From Bacteroides helcogenes P 36-108 (GTDB lineage: Bacteria; Bacteroidota; Bacteroidia; Bacteroidales; Bacteroidaceae): a DNA stretch of 64,000 nucleotides. The stretch is from NCBI RefSeq assembly GCF_000186225.1, contig NC_014933.1:1488001-1552000 (forward strand), in the 5' to 3' direction. Below the pieces are notes generated by a model. It was not told where the DNA came from and did no database searches. It was given only the letters and a program-made list of their open reading frames with translations. The translations under genes and the position numbers were made by a program. Of this stretch, positions 16,625-25,542 are shown piece by piece (position 1 is the stretch's first letter; every line of letters starts with the position of its first letter).

Positions 16625-19348
16625 TTAGAATGTTATTTCTGCACCAATTGTGAATTGTCTCGTATTAGGGTAAGCACCATAAGTTAAGTTGGTGTCCAAC
16701 TCAGGATCTGCGCCTCTATAGTTCGTGACGGTAAACAGGTTACGTGCTGTTGCCATAACTTTGAAACTGTTTATGGCTTTGACAGGCATTAACCATTTCT
16801 TAGGGAAATTATAGGATAATGTAATGTTCTTCATACGTAAGAATGAGGCATTTTCCAATAAGTGAGTATCAAATTGCATGATACTTCCATATACAGGTAC
16901 GTCAGTAATGTCACCCGGTTCTTTCCATTGTGTCAATACATCTTTTGATTGATTATATCCAGCAAAGCTATAAGGATTGACTGCAAAATAGTAGTCATTG
17001 TTAACCATATATTTGCCTAATACCCATGCAAAGTCAGCGCTCAGGCTTAGACCTTTCCAAGAGGCATTGAAACCGAAGCCGCCATTGTGAGGAGCATAAC
17101 GTTTTTTACCGGTAGCCTGTTGAAGTGTTTCTTCATCATATACCTTGGTTGTTTCCCCATTGGTTCCTGGAATATACCACATTTGTTTTCCATCTGAAGG
17201 ATCGACACCTGCCCATTTTGCCATATAATATTGTACCGGTTCTCCTATATTATAAGATACCAAATAGTTGGGCATAGGCCATTCTTCATATCCGTAGAAT
17301 AGTTTGGTGATTTTATTCCTATTGTATGCATAGTTCATGTTGAAACCTATAAACCAGTCTTTGTTTTTATATAAATCCAGTGAAAGGGCGATTTCAATAC
17401 CCGAATTTGTCATAGAACCTACATTTTGCGTGATGGTACTGAAACCTGATGTATAAGGTACAGGTACTTTCATTAACATATCAGATGTCTTTTTATTATA
17501 ATAAGTCAGCTCAAGACGATATTTATTCAAGAAACAGGTTTCTATGCTTACATTGGTTAAAGTTTGTTTTTCCCAACCTAAATCGACATTGCCCGGAGTG
17601 TTGACTTTCCATCCCCCCTGAGTGTTGTACAAGTTTGTTCCAACTAATGCCAGATGTTCATAATTTCCGATTGAAGAGTTTCCTGTAGTACCGATACTGG
17701 CTTTTACTCTTAAATCTGTCAAGAATTTGATGTCTTGCATAAAATTCTCTTTCTTCACGTTCCACATAAAGCCACCCGACATGAAAATCGCATTTCGGTT
17801 ATCTTTACCAAAGCGTGATGAAGCATCGTTACGAATGGAAATATCTGCAAAGTATTTGTCATTCAAAGAATAATTCAATCGACCAAAGAAGGATAAGAAT
17901 TGGTATTCATAAAGATTGTTTTCAGCAGTACCCAGTAGAGTTGCAATGCTACCTGCTCCAAGCATATTTAAACGGTCATCATTTTGTCCTGTCGTTTGAG
18001 ATCCAAAACGTTGGTAATTGTTTTTAATGCCTTCCTGCCCAAGCAGAACAGTGAATTGATGCTCTTGATTAATATCAAATTTGTATTCTGCGGTATTTGT
18101 AATTGTCAGTTTTGCATTTCTGTCGAAACGTTCGTACGAATATCCTCCTTTGGTTGCAGATGGATGTGAAGCCAAGCGTTTGGCTGTTTGTCTGTAATCG
18201 TAAGCTTCAATTCCAAATTGGGAACGAATGGTCAAACCTTTGATCGGGGTAAGTTGGATGAATGCATTGCCATCTAATTGGACTGTATTTGAAGAAGATG
18301 GTTGTTTGTCAGACAGATAGTAAGGGCTATAACGGTTCAAGCCAGGTATTTTGTCGAGCTTAGAGCCATCTTCAGCGTATGGGTTGTAGTATGGGGGATT
18401 CAAAATCGTACCAAAAATACCACCGTTTAGGTTATTGGAAGCTTGGTAGGTGAATAGGGAAGTTTGCTGTTCATCATAGGTAGCACCTATATTAGCACCA
18501 AAGCGTAACCATTTAGTCGGTTTTGATTCAATATTGGAACGGAAAGTATATCGGGTGTATTGTGAACGTGGGGTAATACCTTTTTGGTCATAATAAGATC
18601 CCGATACATAGTATGTTGTGCTTTGATTGCCTCCTTGGAAAGATAAGTTGGCTTGAGATGTCGGAGCATCATCTCTAAAGAAATAGTCTTGCCAATTGGT
18701 GTCTATTCCTGAATTGATATATTTATCATAGGTGGCTTGTTTAATGATTCCATTTTCCAATTGATAACCAAGTAGTTCTTGAGTATTCATTGGGTTGCTG
18801 ACCCTTCTGGCTAATTTAGCAATACCGTAGTTACCCGAAATGGTGATTAATGCTTTTTCACCAATTTTACCCTTTTTGGTAGTGATGTAGATAACACCAT
18901 TGGCTGCACGTGAACCGTAGATAGAAGTTGCGGATGCGTCTTTTAAAACTGTAATACTTTCAAAGTCATTGGGATTCATCATAACCATAACGTTAGAGCT
19001 AACCGGAGTTCCGTCTAATACGTACAGAGGTTCATTGCTGGCTGTCAAAGAACCTACTCCCCTGATGCGTGAGCTGGAACTTGATCCCGGTTCACCGGAA
19101 CTGGTATAGACTTGCAAGCCGGAAACTTGCCCCTGCAATGCATCCATAGCATTAGCTACTGGCTTTGATGCTATCTTTTCTGAATTAACCTTTGCAACAG
19201 CACCGACTACACTACCTATTTTTTTCCCACTACCATAGCCAAGGACAACCACTTCGTCCAGTAGCTCAGAGTCGGGTTTCATGAATACTTTCATGTTCGG
19301 CTTGACTGCCACCTCCTGTGTCTGCATCCCGACAAAAGAAATCACCAA
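16625..19348 (-). CDS. SusC-type TonB-dependent receptor, silent 5'-less cassette C
   Basis: The open frame (907 residues if begun at TTG 19348) lacks a signal peptide and most of the carboxypeptidase-D-like domain. It opens in the middle of that domain (VISFVGMQTQEVAVKPN) and then has the plug motif DEVVVLGYGSGKK, the GSRAANGVIYITTKKGK segment and a full barrel ending ...GAEITF. The frame stays open to 19363 through the shared AGTTCCGCGAAAACTTTG site, but an in-frame TAA follows a few codons further up. It therefore has no start and should be silent in this orientation. It is intact otherwise, which argues against decay. Its SusD follows by 11 bp. Confidence 0.85.
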   Translation of the reverse strand: MVISFVGMQTQEVAVKPNMKVFMKPDSELLDEVVVLGYGSGKKIGSVVGAVAKVNSEKIASKPVANAMDALQGQVSGLQVYTSSGEPGSSSSSRIRGVGSLTASNEPLYVLDGTPVSSNVMVMMNPNDFESITVLKDASATSIYGSRAANGVIYITTKKGKIGEKALITISGNYGIAKLARRVSNPMNTQELLGYQLENGIIKQATYDKYINSGIDTNWQDYFFRDDAPTSQANLSFQGGNQSTTYYVSGSYYDQKGITPRSQYTRYTFRSNIESKPTKWLRFGANIGATYDEQQTSLFTYQASNNLNGGIFGTILNPPYYNPYAEDGSKLDKIPGLNRYSPYYLSDKQPSSSNTVQLDGNAFIQLTPIKGLTIRSQFGIEAYDYRQTAKRLASHPSATKGGYSYERFDRNAKLTITNTAEYKFDINQEHQFTVLLGQEGIKNNYQRFGSQTTGQNDDRLNMLGAGSIATLLGTAENNLYEYQFLSFFGRLNYSLNDKYFADISIRNDASSRFGKDNRNAIFMSGGFMWNVKKENFMQDIKFLTDLRVKASIGTTGNSSIGNYEHLALVGTNLYNTQGGWKVNTPGNVDLGWEKQTLTNVSIETCFLNKYRLELTYYNKKTSDMLMKVPVPYTSGFSTITQNVGSMTNSGIEIALSLDLYKNKDWFIGFNMNYAYNRNKITKLFYGYEEWPMPNYLVSYNIGEPVQYYMAKWAGVDPSDGKQMWYIPGTNGETTKVYDEETLQQATGKKRYAPHNGGFGFNASWKGLSLSADFAWVLGKYMVNNDYYFAVNPYSFAGYNQSKDVLTQWKEPGDITDVPVYGSIMQFDTHLLENASFLRMKNITLSYNFPKKWLMPVKAINSFKVMATARNLFTVTNYRGADPELDTNLTYGAYPNTRQFTIGAEITF

Positions 19349-19363
19349 AGTTTTCGCGGAACT
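19346..19363 (-). repeat. Shufflon recombination site, copy C
   Basis: AGTTCCGCGAAAACTTTG read on the - strand. It is inverted relative to the copy in the expressed susC (27375-27392). Identity with that copy runs 28 bp, through GTGATTTCTT, and ends upstream at this site. Confidence 0.85.
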
Positions 19364-19747
19364 ATAATGTTTTTATCTGATTGATAATAAAATATATACG
19401 TATTTGTGGATAAACCGGTTTAACAAAATACTGGCCTTGGAAGATGCTGTATTTAAGGTAACCGTGAATAGGACTCTACTTATTTGGTACTATTTATAGA
19501 CATAATATACTGATTAATAGATGTATATTCATGCTTTGATATATAAAATTAAAGTCTTGAAGTATTTTATGCTTCTTCGAGGGGCCGTTTTTGTCAATTT
19601 ATGTTCTTGTAATCTTTCTTATATGATAGTCTGTTTTTCGTTATTTATTCTATTTAAGTATATACAGATCCATGTAAAGTAATATCTTAAATGTGTATCT
19701 TGATAGAGCAGACTGAGTTATATTACTTCATAATCCCTATTAATAAT
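19364..19747. other. Intergenic region upstream of silent cassette C
   Basis: About 380 AT-rich bases with no gene and no clear promoter facing cassette C. The 19 bases just outside the site resemble those outside site B (about 13 of 19 match), and differ from those in the expressed gene. Confidence 0.5.
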
Positions 19748-19777
19748 AAAGAGTCCGGTAAATGTACCGGACTCTTT
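19748..19777 (-). terminator. Terminator after cassette B
   Basis: A perfect 13-bp stem (19748-19760 with 19765-19777) has a 4-nt loop (AATG). It lies 25 bp past the stop of the third gene of cassette B. The - strand tail is TTTATTATTAAT-like rather than a pure T run. Confidence 0.75.
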
Positions 19778-19802
19778 ACTTCTAACCTTATTTTTAATTT
19801 GT

Positions 19803-20600
19803 TTACTGAATGGTCAAATCAGAGTAGGCCCAATGAAATAGCCCATTATTATTACCGGCAACAATAACAGCACCTAATGAATTAAATTTAATAGCTTTAT
19901 TTTCAATGCTTCCGACGATGCCACCAGTGGTAGGGTTGGATTCTAAACTTACAAAACTGTAATTACCATAATTCTTTTCTGTGGCAATTTGTCCGTCAGG
20001 AATAGTAACAGTACCTTTTGCAAGATCAAAGATCATCTTGACCGGCTCTAATGCTAAATTCACACCGGCTTCAGAACTCAAACCTTTAAGATAAGCTACT
20101 GTTTCGTCTTTATCGTCAAAAGTAATAGTGACTTCTGCTGAATTTTGTTTTTTGGTAATCAAACTATATCCAGATAAAGTTTTGCTGCCAATAAAAGCTT
20201 TTAAGGGATGTTCGGCAGTCTTAAACTGTTTGACTTCCGAAGCTATAAATTGGTTGGCGGTTAGCGCGTAAGCACACACATAGTAAGTAGTGCCCGGCGA
20301 AAAAGTATGTTTTAAATTACTTGTGGTCGCAGCCATGTCAGCCACAATAATCGTAGAGTTCGTGATGGAAGGTTGTGGTTCTTCACTTACCAATACTCCA
20401 TACTCTCTGGCTGCGGGATTTCCCTTTTCTTTCAACTCGACATTGAATGTCGCATCATACTTTTCAACAGTAACATTGCTCAATGAGATGGCAGCAAGTG
20501 TCTGGTCGGAAAGTCTTGTATCACTAAGTTTGTCATTGTTTTCACATGCAGCAGTAAAAAGCAGACATACAAAAAGTGACAGTGGAATATATCTTTTCAT
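19803..20600 (-). CDS. Lipoprotein, third gene of cassette B
   Basis: A 265-residue predicted lipoprotein. The signal peptide ends in lipobox FTAAC at about residue 19. Residues 40-130 resemble a fibronectin type III-like fold (GVLVSEEPQPSIT ... TYYVCAYALTANQFIASEVKQFKTAEHP). The second half (residues 135-265) is beta-rich and unrecognised. It lies 18 bp behind susD of cassette B and would share its on/off state. Only cassette B carries a third gene. It may be a surface partner of this SusC/D pair. Confidence 0.7.
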   Translation of the reverse strand: MKRYIPLSLFVCLLFTAACENNDKLSDTRLSDQTLAAISLSNVTVEKYDATFNVELKEKGNPAAREYGVLVSEEPQPSITNSTIIVADMAATTSNLKHTFSPGTTYYVCAYALTANQFIASEVKQFKTAEHPLKAFIGSKTLSGYSLITKKQNSAEVTITFDDKDETVAYLKGLSSEAGVNLALEPVKMIFDLAKGTVTIPDGQIATEKNYGNYSFVSLESNPTTGGIVGSIENKAIKFNSLGAVIVAGNNNGLFHWAYSDLTIQ

Positions 20601-20618
20601 CTTTCTATATTTTTAGAG

Positions 20619-22148
20619 TTATTTGAATTTACTTTCTTGAGGAGTCGGATTTTGTTCACTGGCTCTGATGGCATCATTGTTGTCCAATTCCTTCAAAGGA
20701 AGCTGGTAAAGGAAATACCAACTGCCTGCATCTATGGTATAACGGACACTTTTTAAGTGATTGGAACCTTCATAGTTACGGTCAATGCCCTTTTTCAAGC
20801 GCAAGTGGTCGAACAAAGAAAAACCTTCGCCCCATAACTCTAAACGGCGTTGCTGATATACATCATCGACAGTCACACTCTGCAGATTCCACTTAGTATC
20901 TCTTTGTGACATTAACTCTTTCAGTACAGTTGCAGCTTCTGCATTCTTGTTTTGATGTGCCAATGCTTCCGCTTCGTTCAAAATCATTTCAGACACGCGC
21001 ATATATACATAATCAGCTTCCCAATTGGCAACTTTCTTAAACTTGATATTGGTGTATTCAGGAAATTTCTTCTCCTGTGCTGTGTAAGCTACGCCTGTGC
21101 TTGAATGCTTGAATAGGCGCTTCCTCACATCCGTAGGATTCATTGAATTGTACAAGCGAGCGTCTATTTTGCGATATTGCCCTACCAAGCCGCCATATCC
21201 GTCATCATAAGAGCACATAAAGGAGAAGAAAGAAGCAAACTTCGTCGTTGTTTCGGCTGTAATATCCGCACCCCAAATCCATTCTTTTGCAGCGATATTG
21301 TTGAAAGCCTCGTCTGCCAATAACTCCGAAGAAGTATAGACACTGTATCCCTGACGGGCTTTACGTGCATAAGTGACAACGTCTTCCCACTTGTTTGTAA
21401 CCATACATATACGTGAGTAAAGACCGGCGGCTACCTGCTCGTCAATCATTGTTTTGTTGGGACGTTTCCAGCCCGCCAATGCCTCCATACCCGCTTTAAA
21501 GTCTTTCTCCACCTGAGCATAAACTTGCTTCAGTGGGGCACGCCCAGCGACGGCTGTTTCTGCTTCATCTGAGGTCAATACGATGGGTACACCCGGCGCA
21601 TCCTCATTACCGATATAAGTCTGCTGGTACATTTGGGCCAAATAGGCGTGGGCAAATCCGCGATAGACCAGTGCTTCGCCACGATAAGCCTTCAAATCTG
21701 CATCTGTTACATCCGGAGAAACTTTTGCAATAATATCGTTAGCTTTGCCTATAATGGAGTAGAAAAAATTCCAATAGAAATAAGGACGAGTATATTGTTG
21801 TGACCAGTAGTCGAGTTGATAATCAAATGTAAACCAGCCACTGCCGCTTACTTCAAAAGCTAAATCATCATTCATCACATCTCCCAAATGATAGACGGAC
21901 ATCAAGCCAAAATCGCCATGGACAAGGCCGGAGGAGCCTTGAGTATTATACTGAAAAGTATAATTATTGAGTCCCAGCATCAGAGGTTCCACTACTTTGA
22001 TAAGGGCATCCGGGCTGGAAGAACCTATTTCGTCAATTTGATCTTTAGTGGCTACACCGGCATTTTCTATATCAAAAAAGCCGTCACCACAACTTGCCAA
22101 TGCCGTAGCGGCAAAGGCCGAAAACAATAATATCTTATTAATCTTCAT
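20619..22148 (-). CDS. SusD/RagB family lipoprotein, cassette B
   Basis: A 509-residue surface lipoprotein with lipobox ALASC (about residue 19). It has the SusD helix block (YRGEALVYRGFAHAYLAQMYQ near 155-175) and the C-terminal RRLELWGEGFSLFDHLRLKKG. It lies 18 bp behind silent susC B and would be co-expressed with it only after inversion of the shufflon. The partner of a SusD is normally its adjacent SusC, so a whole receptor pair is switched. Confidence 0.9.
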   Translation of the reverse strand: MKINKILLFSAFAATALASCGDGFFDIENAGVATKDQIDEIGSSSPDALIKVVEPLMLGLNNYTFQYNTQGSSGLVHGDFGLMSVYHLGDVMNDDLAFEVSGSGWFTFDYQLDYWSQQYTRPYFYWNFFYSIIGKANDIIAKVSPDVTDADLKAYRGEALVYRGFAHAYLAQMYQQTYIGNEDAPGVPIVLTSDEAETAVAGRAPLKQVYAQVEKDFKAGMEALAGWKRPNKTMIDEQVAAGLYSRICMVTNKWEDVVTYARKARQGYSVYTSSELLADEAFNNIAAKEWIWGADITAETTTKFASFFSFMCSYDDGYGGLVGQYRKIDARLYNSMNPTDVRKRLFKHSSTGVAYTAQEKKFPEYTNIKFKKVANWEADYVYMRVSEMILNEAEALAHQNKNAEAATVLKELMSQRDTKWNLQSVTVDDVYQQRRLELWGEGFSLFDHLRLKKGIDRNYEGSNHLKSVRYTIDAGSWYFLYQLPLKELDNNDAIRASEQNPTPQESKFK

Positions 22149-22166
22149 ATTTTTTCAAGTTAGTTG

Positions 22167-25073
22167 TTAAAACTCAAGGTTGATACCCAATGAAATGGTA
22201 CGCATAGCCGAATAATTGTAGCCGGTACTGCCGGTTATACTTTGTCGTGGATCGAATCCCTTGCGTGCCGACAGCAAGAAAAGGTTATCTCCGGTGAGAT
22301 ATACACGCAATTTTTCGATTTTTGCTTTGCTGATCATGGCTTTCGGGAAAGAATATCCCACAGTCAAATTACGCAGGCTCAAATAAGAAGCTTTTGTAAG
22401 ACTATAATCGCCAGATGCTCCTTGATCCAAACTGTTTTCATCAAGGCGGGGAACGTTTGTATAGCGATTTTCCGGAGTCCAACGGTTCAGAATATCTTTA
22501 GACCAGTTTCTTCCGGCGGAACCTGCATTCATCAGACTGCCATAGAAACTGTCATATACCCATCCGCCGATTTGGTAGGCAAAGTTGGCGGTCATATCGA
22601 TACCTTTGAACTCTATATTAGTGGAGAAGCCGCCATATACATCGGGAACCGGAGATTTATCCAGTTCATAGCGCGTGGCCAAACTGGTCTTGTTTACAGT
22701 TTTCTGCCCGATAATATTTCCGTCTTTATCCTTCTCGTCAGCCCAATAAAGAGCATCACCATTTTCCGGATCTACTCCCGCAAACTTATAGTCATAATAG
22801 TTAAACAAGGACTTACCCATTTTGCGATAATAATTACCTGTGGCCCAACCTTCTTGTGGACGGTCTGCCGGGAGTTCAAGCAATTTATTTGTGTAATGAG
22901 TGGCATTCAGCCCTATATTCCATTTGAAATTGTTGGAGTTGAAAACATTGTAGTCCAATTCCAATTCTACACCTTCGTTGCGCATGCGCATGGTATTTTC
23001 ATAAATATACGTCGGCATACCCTGGGAAGGAGGAAGCGGTTTGCTATATAACAAATCCCAAGTGGTTTTATTGAAGTATTCCACAGTACCTGACAGCTTA
23101 TCCCAAAACTTAAATTCAAAACCGACATTGAAATTATTGCTTTTTTCCCAAGTAATATTCTTGTTGCCACGGAATACATATTGAATACCAATAGCTCCGT
23201 CATTGGTAACTACGTTATACTGATCCTTATACGGCTGATTGTTGCCGATATTGTCATTTCCCTGTGTTCCGAAGCTTGCTTTCAGTTTTAAGTCATTAAT
23301 CCATTTTGCATCCTGCATGAACTGTTCTTTATTGATGCGCCATGATGCACCCACAGACCAGAAACTACCCCAACGATTGTCCGGATGGAAACGTGAAGAA
23401 GCGTCACGACGATAGCTGGAAGAGAAATAATATTTTTCATCATAGTTATATTTTACCTGTGCGAACATGCCTTCCAATGCATACTCAGAGGCAGAAGAAC
23501 TTGCGTCTGACAGTTTGGCTGCATTGTCCAATTCCGGATTATCGGGGACAAGGAAATTTTCTTTTCGTGCCCACAAGTTTTCGTTACGGTCTTTTTTAGA
23601 CTCGTGAGCTAATAAAACTTCCACATTGTGAACCTGAGCGTATGTGTGCGTCCAGTTCAGTAATTGGTTTGCATTCAGCACATAGTAACGAGCCATTTCC
23701 GTAGTACCGCGCCCGTTGACGTTCAAGGCATCTCCCCCGATGGGAGTTTGAAAGCTGACCGTACGCGTGTTGAAGTTATCTATACTGGCATTGATCGTAA
23801 GCTTAAAATCCTTTAGGAAGGAAAATTCCGCATACGCCTTGGCACTGATAACGTCCACTGTATTCTTATAGATATTGTTCAGTTGTTGATCTATTGGATG
23901 AGCGTTGGCTCCAACAGGGCGTTTCCCCATTTCAGTACCATAGTCATAACGGTCATTCCCTTTAGAATCTGATATTCGGTTTCCGCTTTGGTCATACATG
24001 TAAACCGGATAGATCGGAGCTATCGTCTGGCCGAAATAGAAAATAGATGAATAACTGGAACCACCTACGTTGGGAGAATTGGTCTTAACATTGCTGTATG
24101 CCAGGTTGAATCCGGTTTTAAACCAACTATTGACTGTCTGGTCTATCTTCACACGTGCATTGATGCGGTTCATATTGGAGTTGACAGTATATGCATTGTC
24201 ATATAGATAGCCTAATGAAGCATAATAGCTTGTCTTGTCAGTACCACCACTTAATGAGAATATGTTCTCTTGACGTACGGCAGGCCTGAAAGCTTCTTCC
24301 AACCAATCGTCATGATACATTAATTTGGCATTAGGATTCAAGCGTCCGGTAATAGGGTTTATGAGTTCCTCGTTTGCTACATTATAATTGTTATATCCAC
24401 CTAATGTGCTGATTAAGTTATCCGATGCATATTGACCGGCCTCTAAATAAGACTTTCCGGAAGATACGGAATTATTGCGCATGGATTCCCAGTAAAGTTC
24501 ATAATATTCGGCAGGGTCCGTCAGAATATCATAACTTGGAACACCGCGCATATTGATGCCGGTACGGTTTTCAAAAGAAACTTTCACCTTGCCGTTTTGT
24601 CCGCGTTTGGTGGTAATCAATACCACGCCATTAGCTCCACGAGCACCATATAAGGAATTTGCGGCAGCATCTTTCAGCACCGTCATAGATTCAATATCAG
24701 CCGGAGCAATTTGATTTAAACTTCCCTCGTAGGGAACACCATCGACTACAATTAGTGCTGCACGGTTTGCCGAGATAGAACCTATACCGCGCACATAGAT
24801 ATTGGCGGCTGCACCCGGTTGGCCACTGCTTTGAGAGATCTGAACACCGGCCATAGCACCTTCCAAAGACTTTGAAACATTGGAAGTTTGCATCTTGCTG
24901 ATTTTTTCTCCTCCAACAGTGGAAGCGGAACCTGTAAATGAGGATTTCTTTGCTGTGCCGTATGCCACTACCATAACTTCGTCAAGCATTTCGGAATCTG
25001 ACTTCATGAATACTTTCATGTTCGGCTTGATTGCCACCTCCTGTGTCTGCATTCCGACATAAGAAATTATCAA
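22167..25073 (-). CDS. SusC-type TonB-dependent receptor, silent 5'-less cassette B
   Basis: The 968-residue open frame has no signal peptide or normal start (the first usable codon is TTG at 25073). It begins inside the carboxypeptidase-D-like domain (IISYVGMQTQEVAIKPN), then has DEVMVVAYGTAKK, a plug with GARGANGVVLITTKRGQ, and an intact barrel ending LGINLEF. The frame continues to 25088 through the shared 18-bp site and hits TAA 12 nt upstream of it. Joined to the head of the 27174 gene it would give about 1,040 residues, the usual size. It is best read as a silent cassette, not a pseudogene. Confidence 0.87.
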   Translation of the reverse strand: MIISYVGMQTQEVAIKPNMKVFMKSDSEMLDEVMVVAYGTAKKSSFTGSASTVGGEKISKMQTSNVSKSLEGAMAGVQISQSSGQPGAAANIYVRGIGSISANRAALIVVDGVPYEGSLNQIAPADIESMTVLKDAAANSLYGARGANGVVLITTKRGQNGKVKVSFENRTGINMRGVPSYDILTDPAEYYELYWESMRNNSVSSGKSYLEAGQYASDNLISTLGGYNNYNVANEELINPITGRLNPNAKLMYHDDWLEEAFRPAVRQENIFSLSGGTDKTSYYASLGYLYDNAYTVNSNMNRINARVKIDQTVNSWFKTGFNLAYSNVKTNSPNVGGSSYSSIFYFGQTIAPIYPVYMYDQSGNRISDSKGNDRYDYGTEMGKRPVGANAHPIDQQLNNIYKNTVDVISAKAYAEFSFLKDFKLTINASIDNFNTRTVSFQTPIGGDALNVNGRGTTEMARYYVLNANQLLNWTHTYAQVHNVEVLLAHESKKDRNENLWARKENFLVPDNPELDNAAKLSDASSSASEYALEGMFAQVKYNYDEKYYFSSSYRRDASSRFHPDNRWGSFWSVGASWRINKEQFMQDAKWINDLKLKASFGTQGNDNIGNNQPYKDQYNVVTNDGAIGIQYVFRGNKNITWEKSNNFNVGFEFKFWDKLSGTVEYFNKTTWDLLYSKPLPPSQGMPTYIYENTMRMRNEGVELELDYNVFNSNNFKWNIGLNATHYTNKLLELPADRPQEGWATGNYYRKMGKSLFNYYDYKFAGVDPENGDALYWADEKDKDGNIIGQKTVNKTSLATRYELDKSPVPDVYGGFSTNIEFKGIDMTANFAYQIGGWVYDSFYGSLMNAGSAGRNWSKDILNRWTPENRYTNVPRLDENSLDQGASGDYSLTKASYLSLRNLTVGYSFPKAMISKAKIEKLRVYLTGDNLFLLSARKGFDPRQSITGSTGYNYSAMRTISLGINLEF

Positions 25074-25088
25074 AGTTTTCGCGGAACT
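25071..25088 (-). repeat. Shufflon recombination site, copy B
   Basis: AGTTCCGCGAAAACTTTG on the - strand, in the same orientation as copy C and inverted relative to the expressed copy 2.3 kb away. Just after the 18-mer it differs from the others (ATAATT instead of GTGATT), so the shared core is confined to these 18 bp. Confidence 0.87.
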
Positions 25089-25343
25089 ATTGTGATTTTA
25101 ATTGTTTGAATATCAGAGATCTATTTTTTAATTGCAAAGACCTTAGATGTCATTGCTTCTTACCAGAAGGTGCTAAAAGGCATATTCACAATTCCATTGT
25201 AGTACTAACGAGTTACTGCGGTTTATATTATAGTTCTGAAGTTCAATGTATTATATAATAAATATACTCTATTGTTGAATCTCCGAAGCACTTGTATCTT
25301 TTCTTTGCTTCATTTTGTTCGTACTATTAAATCTAACTTCCAT
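25089..25343. other. Intergenic region upstream of silent cassette B
   Basis: About 255 bp, AT-rich, between site B and the repeat array. No gene or convincing promoter facing cassette B is seen, in line with it being silent. Confidence 0.5.
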
Positions 25344-25493
25344 GCTGCGGAAGAATAGCTTTCTTGTTGCGGAAGAATAACTTCCTTTCTTTAGAAAAAG
25401 AACCAGGCTGCTTGCAGACAACCAATGGGCTGCTTACAATCATCCGATGGGCTGTTTATAAGAAACTTATCGGATGATTACAAGCATCTCACT
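25344..25493. repeat. Array of six diverged 22-bp-period repeats
   Basis: Two close copies start at 25344 and 25366 (GCTGCGGAAGAATAGCT and GTTGCGGAAGAATAACT; 19 of 22 bases match over the unit). After a 19-bp gap, four more start at 25406, 25428, 25450 and 25472 with cores GGCTGCTTGCA, GGCTGCTTACA, GGCTGTTTATA and GGATGATTACA. Each start is exactly 22 bp from the last within each group, about two turns of B-DNA. The array lies past the 3' end of the recombinase gene, inside the invertible segment. Confidence 0.7.
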
Positions 25494-25529
25494 AATTTTT
25501 GGGCACAAAAATAGTTATTCTTCCGCAAC
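25366..25529. repeat. 17-bp perfect inverted repeat flanking the array core
   Basis: GTTGCGGAAGAATAACT (25366-25382) is the exact reverse complement of 25513-25529. A near-copy in direct orientation is at 25344. An inner 11-bp dyad, AATCATCCGAT / ATCGGATGATT (25438-25448, 25469-25479), sits between the arms. The right arm ends 13 bp from the recombinase stop. Confidence 0.8.
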
Positions 25530-25542
25530 GAGGAAATTGTTT

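Noticed and set aside
22242..23051. 269-codon + strand frame within silent susC B
   Set aside because: Shadow frame opposite an intact SusC body; composition unlike a real protein.
16625..25073. susC B and C as pseudogenes
   Set aside because: Frames are intact to the shared site and have functional SusD partners; silent cassettes explain them better.
25344..25529. CRISPR array
   Set aside because: Units step by 22 bp in total with no conserved repeat plus variable spacer of normal size, and no cas genes nearby.
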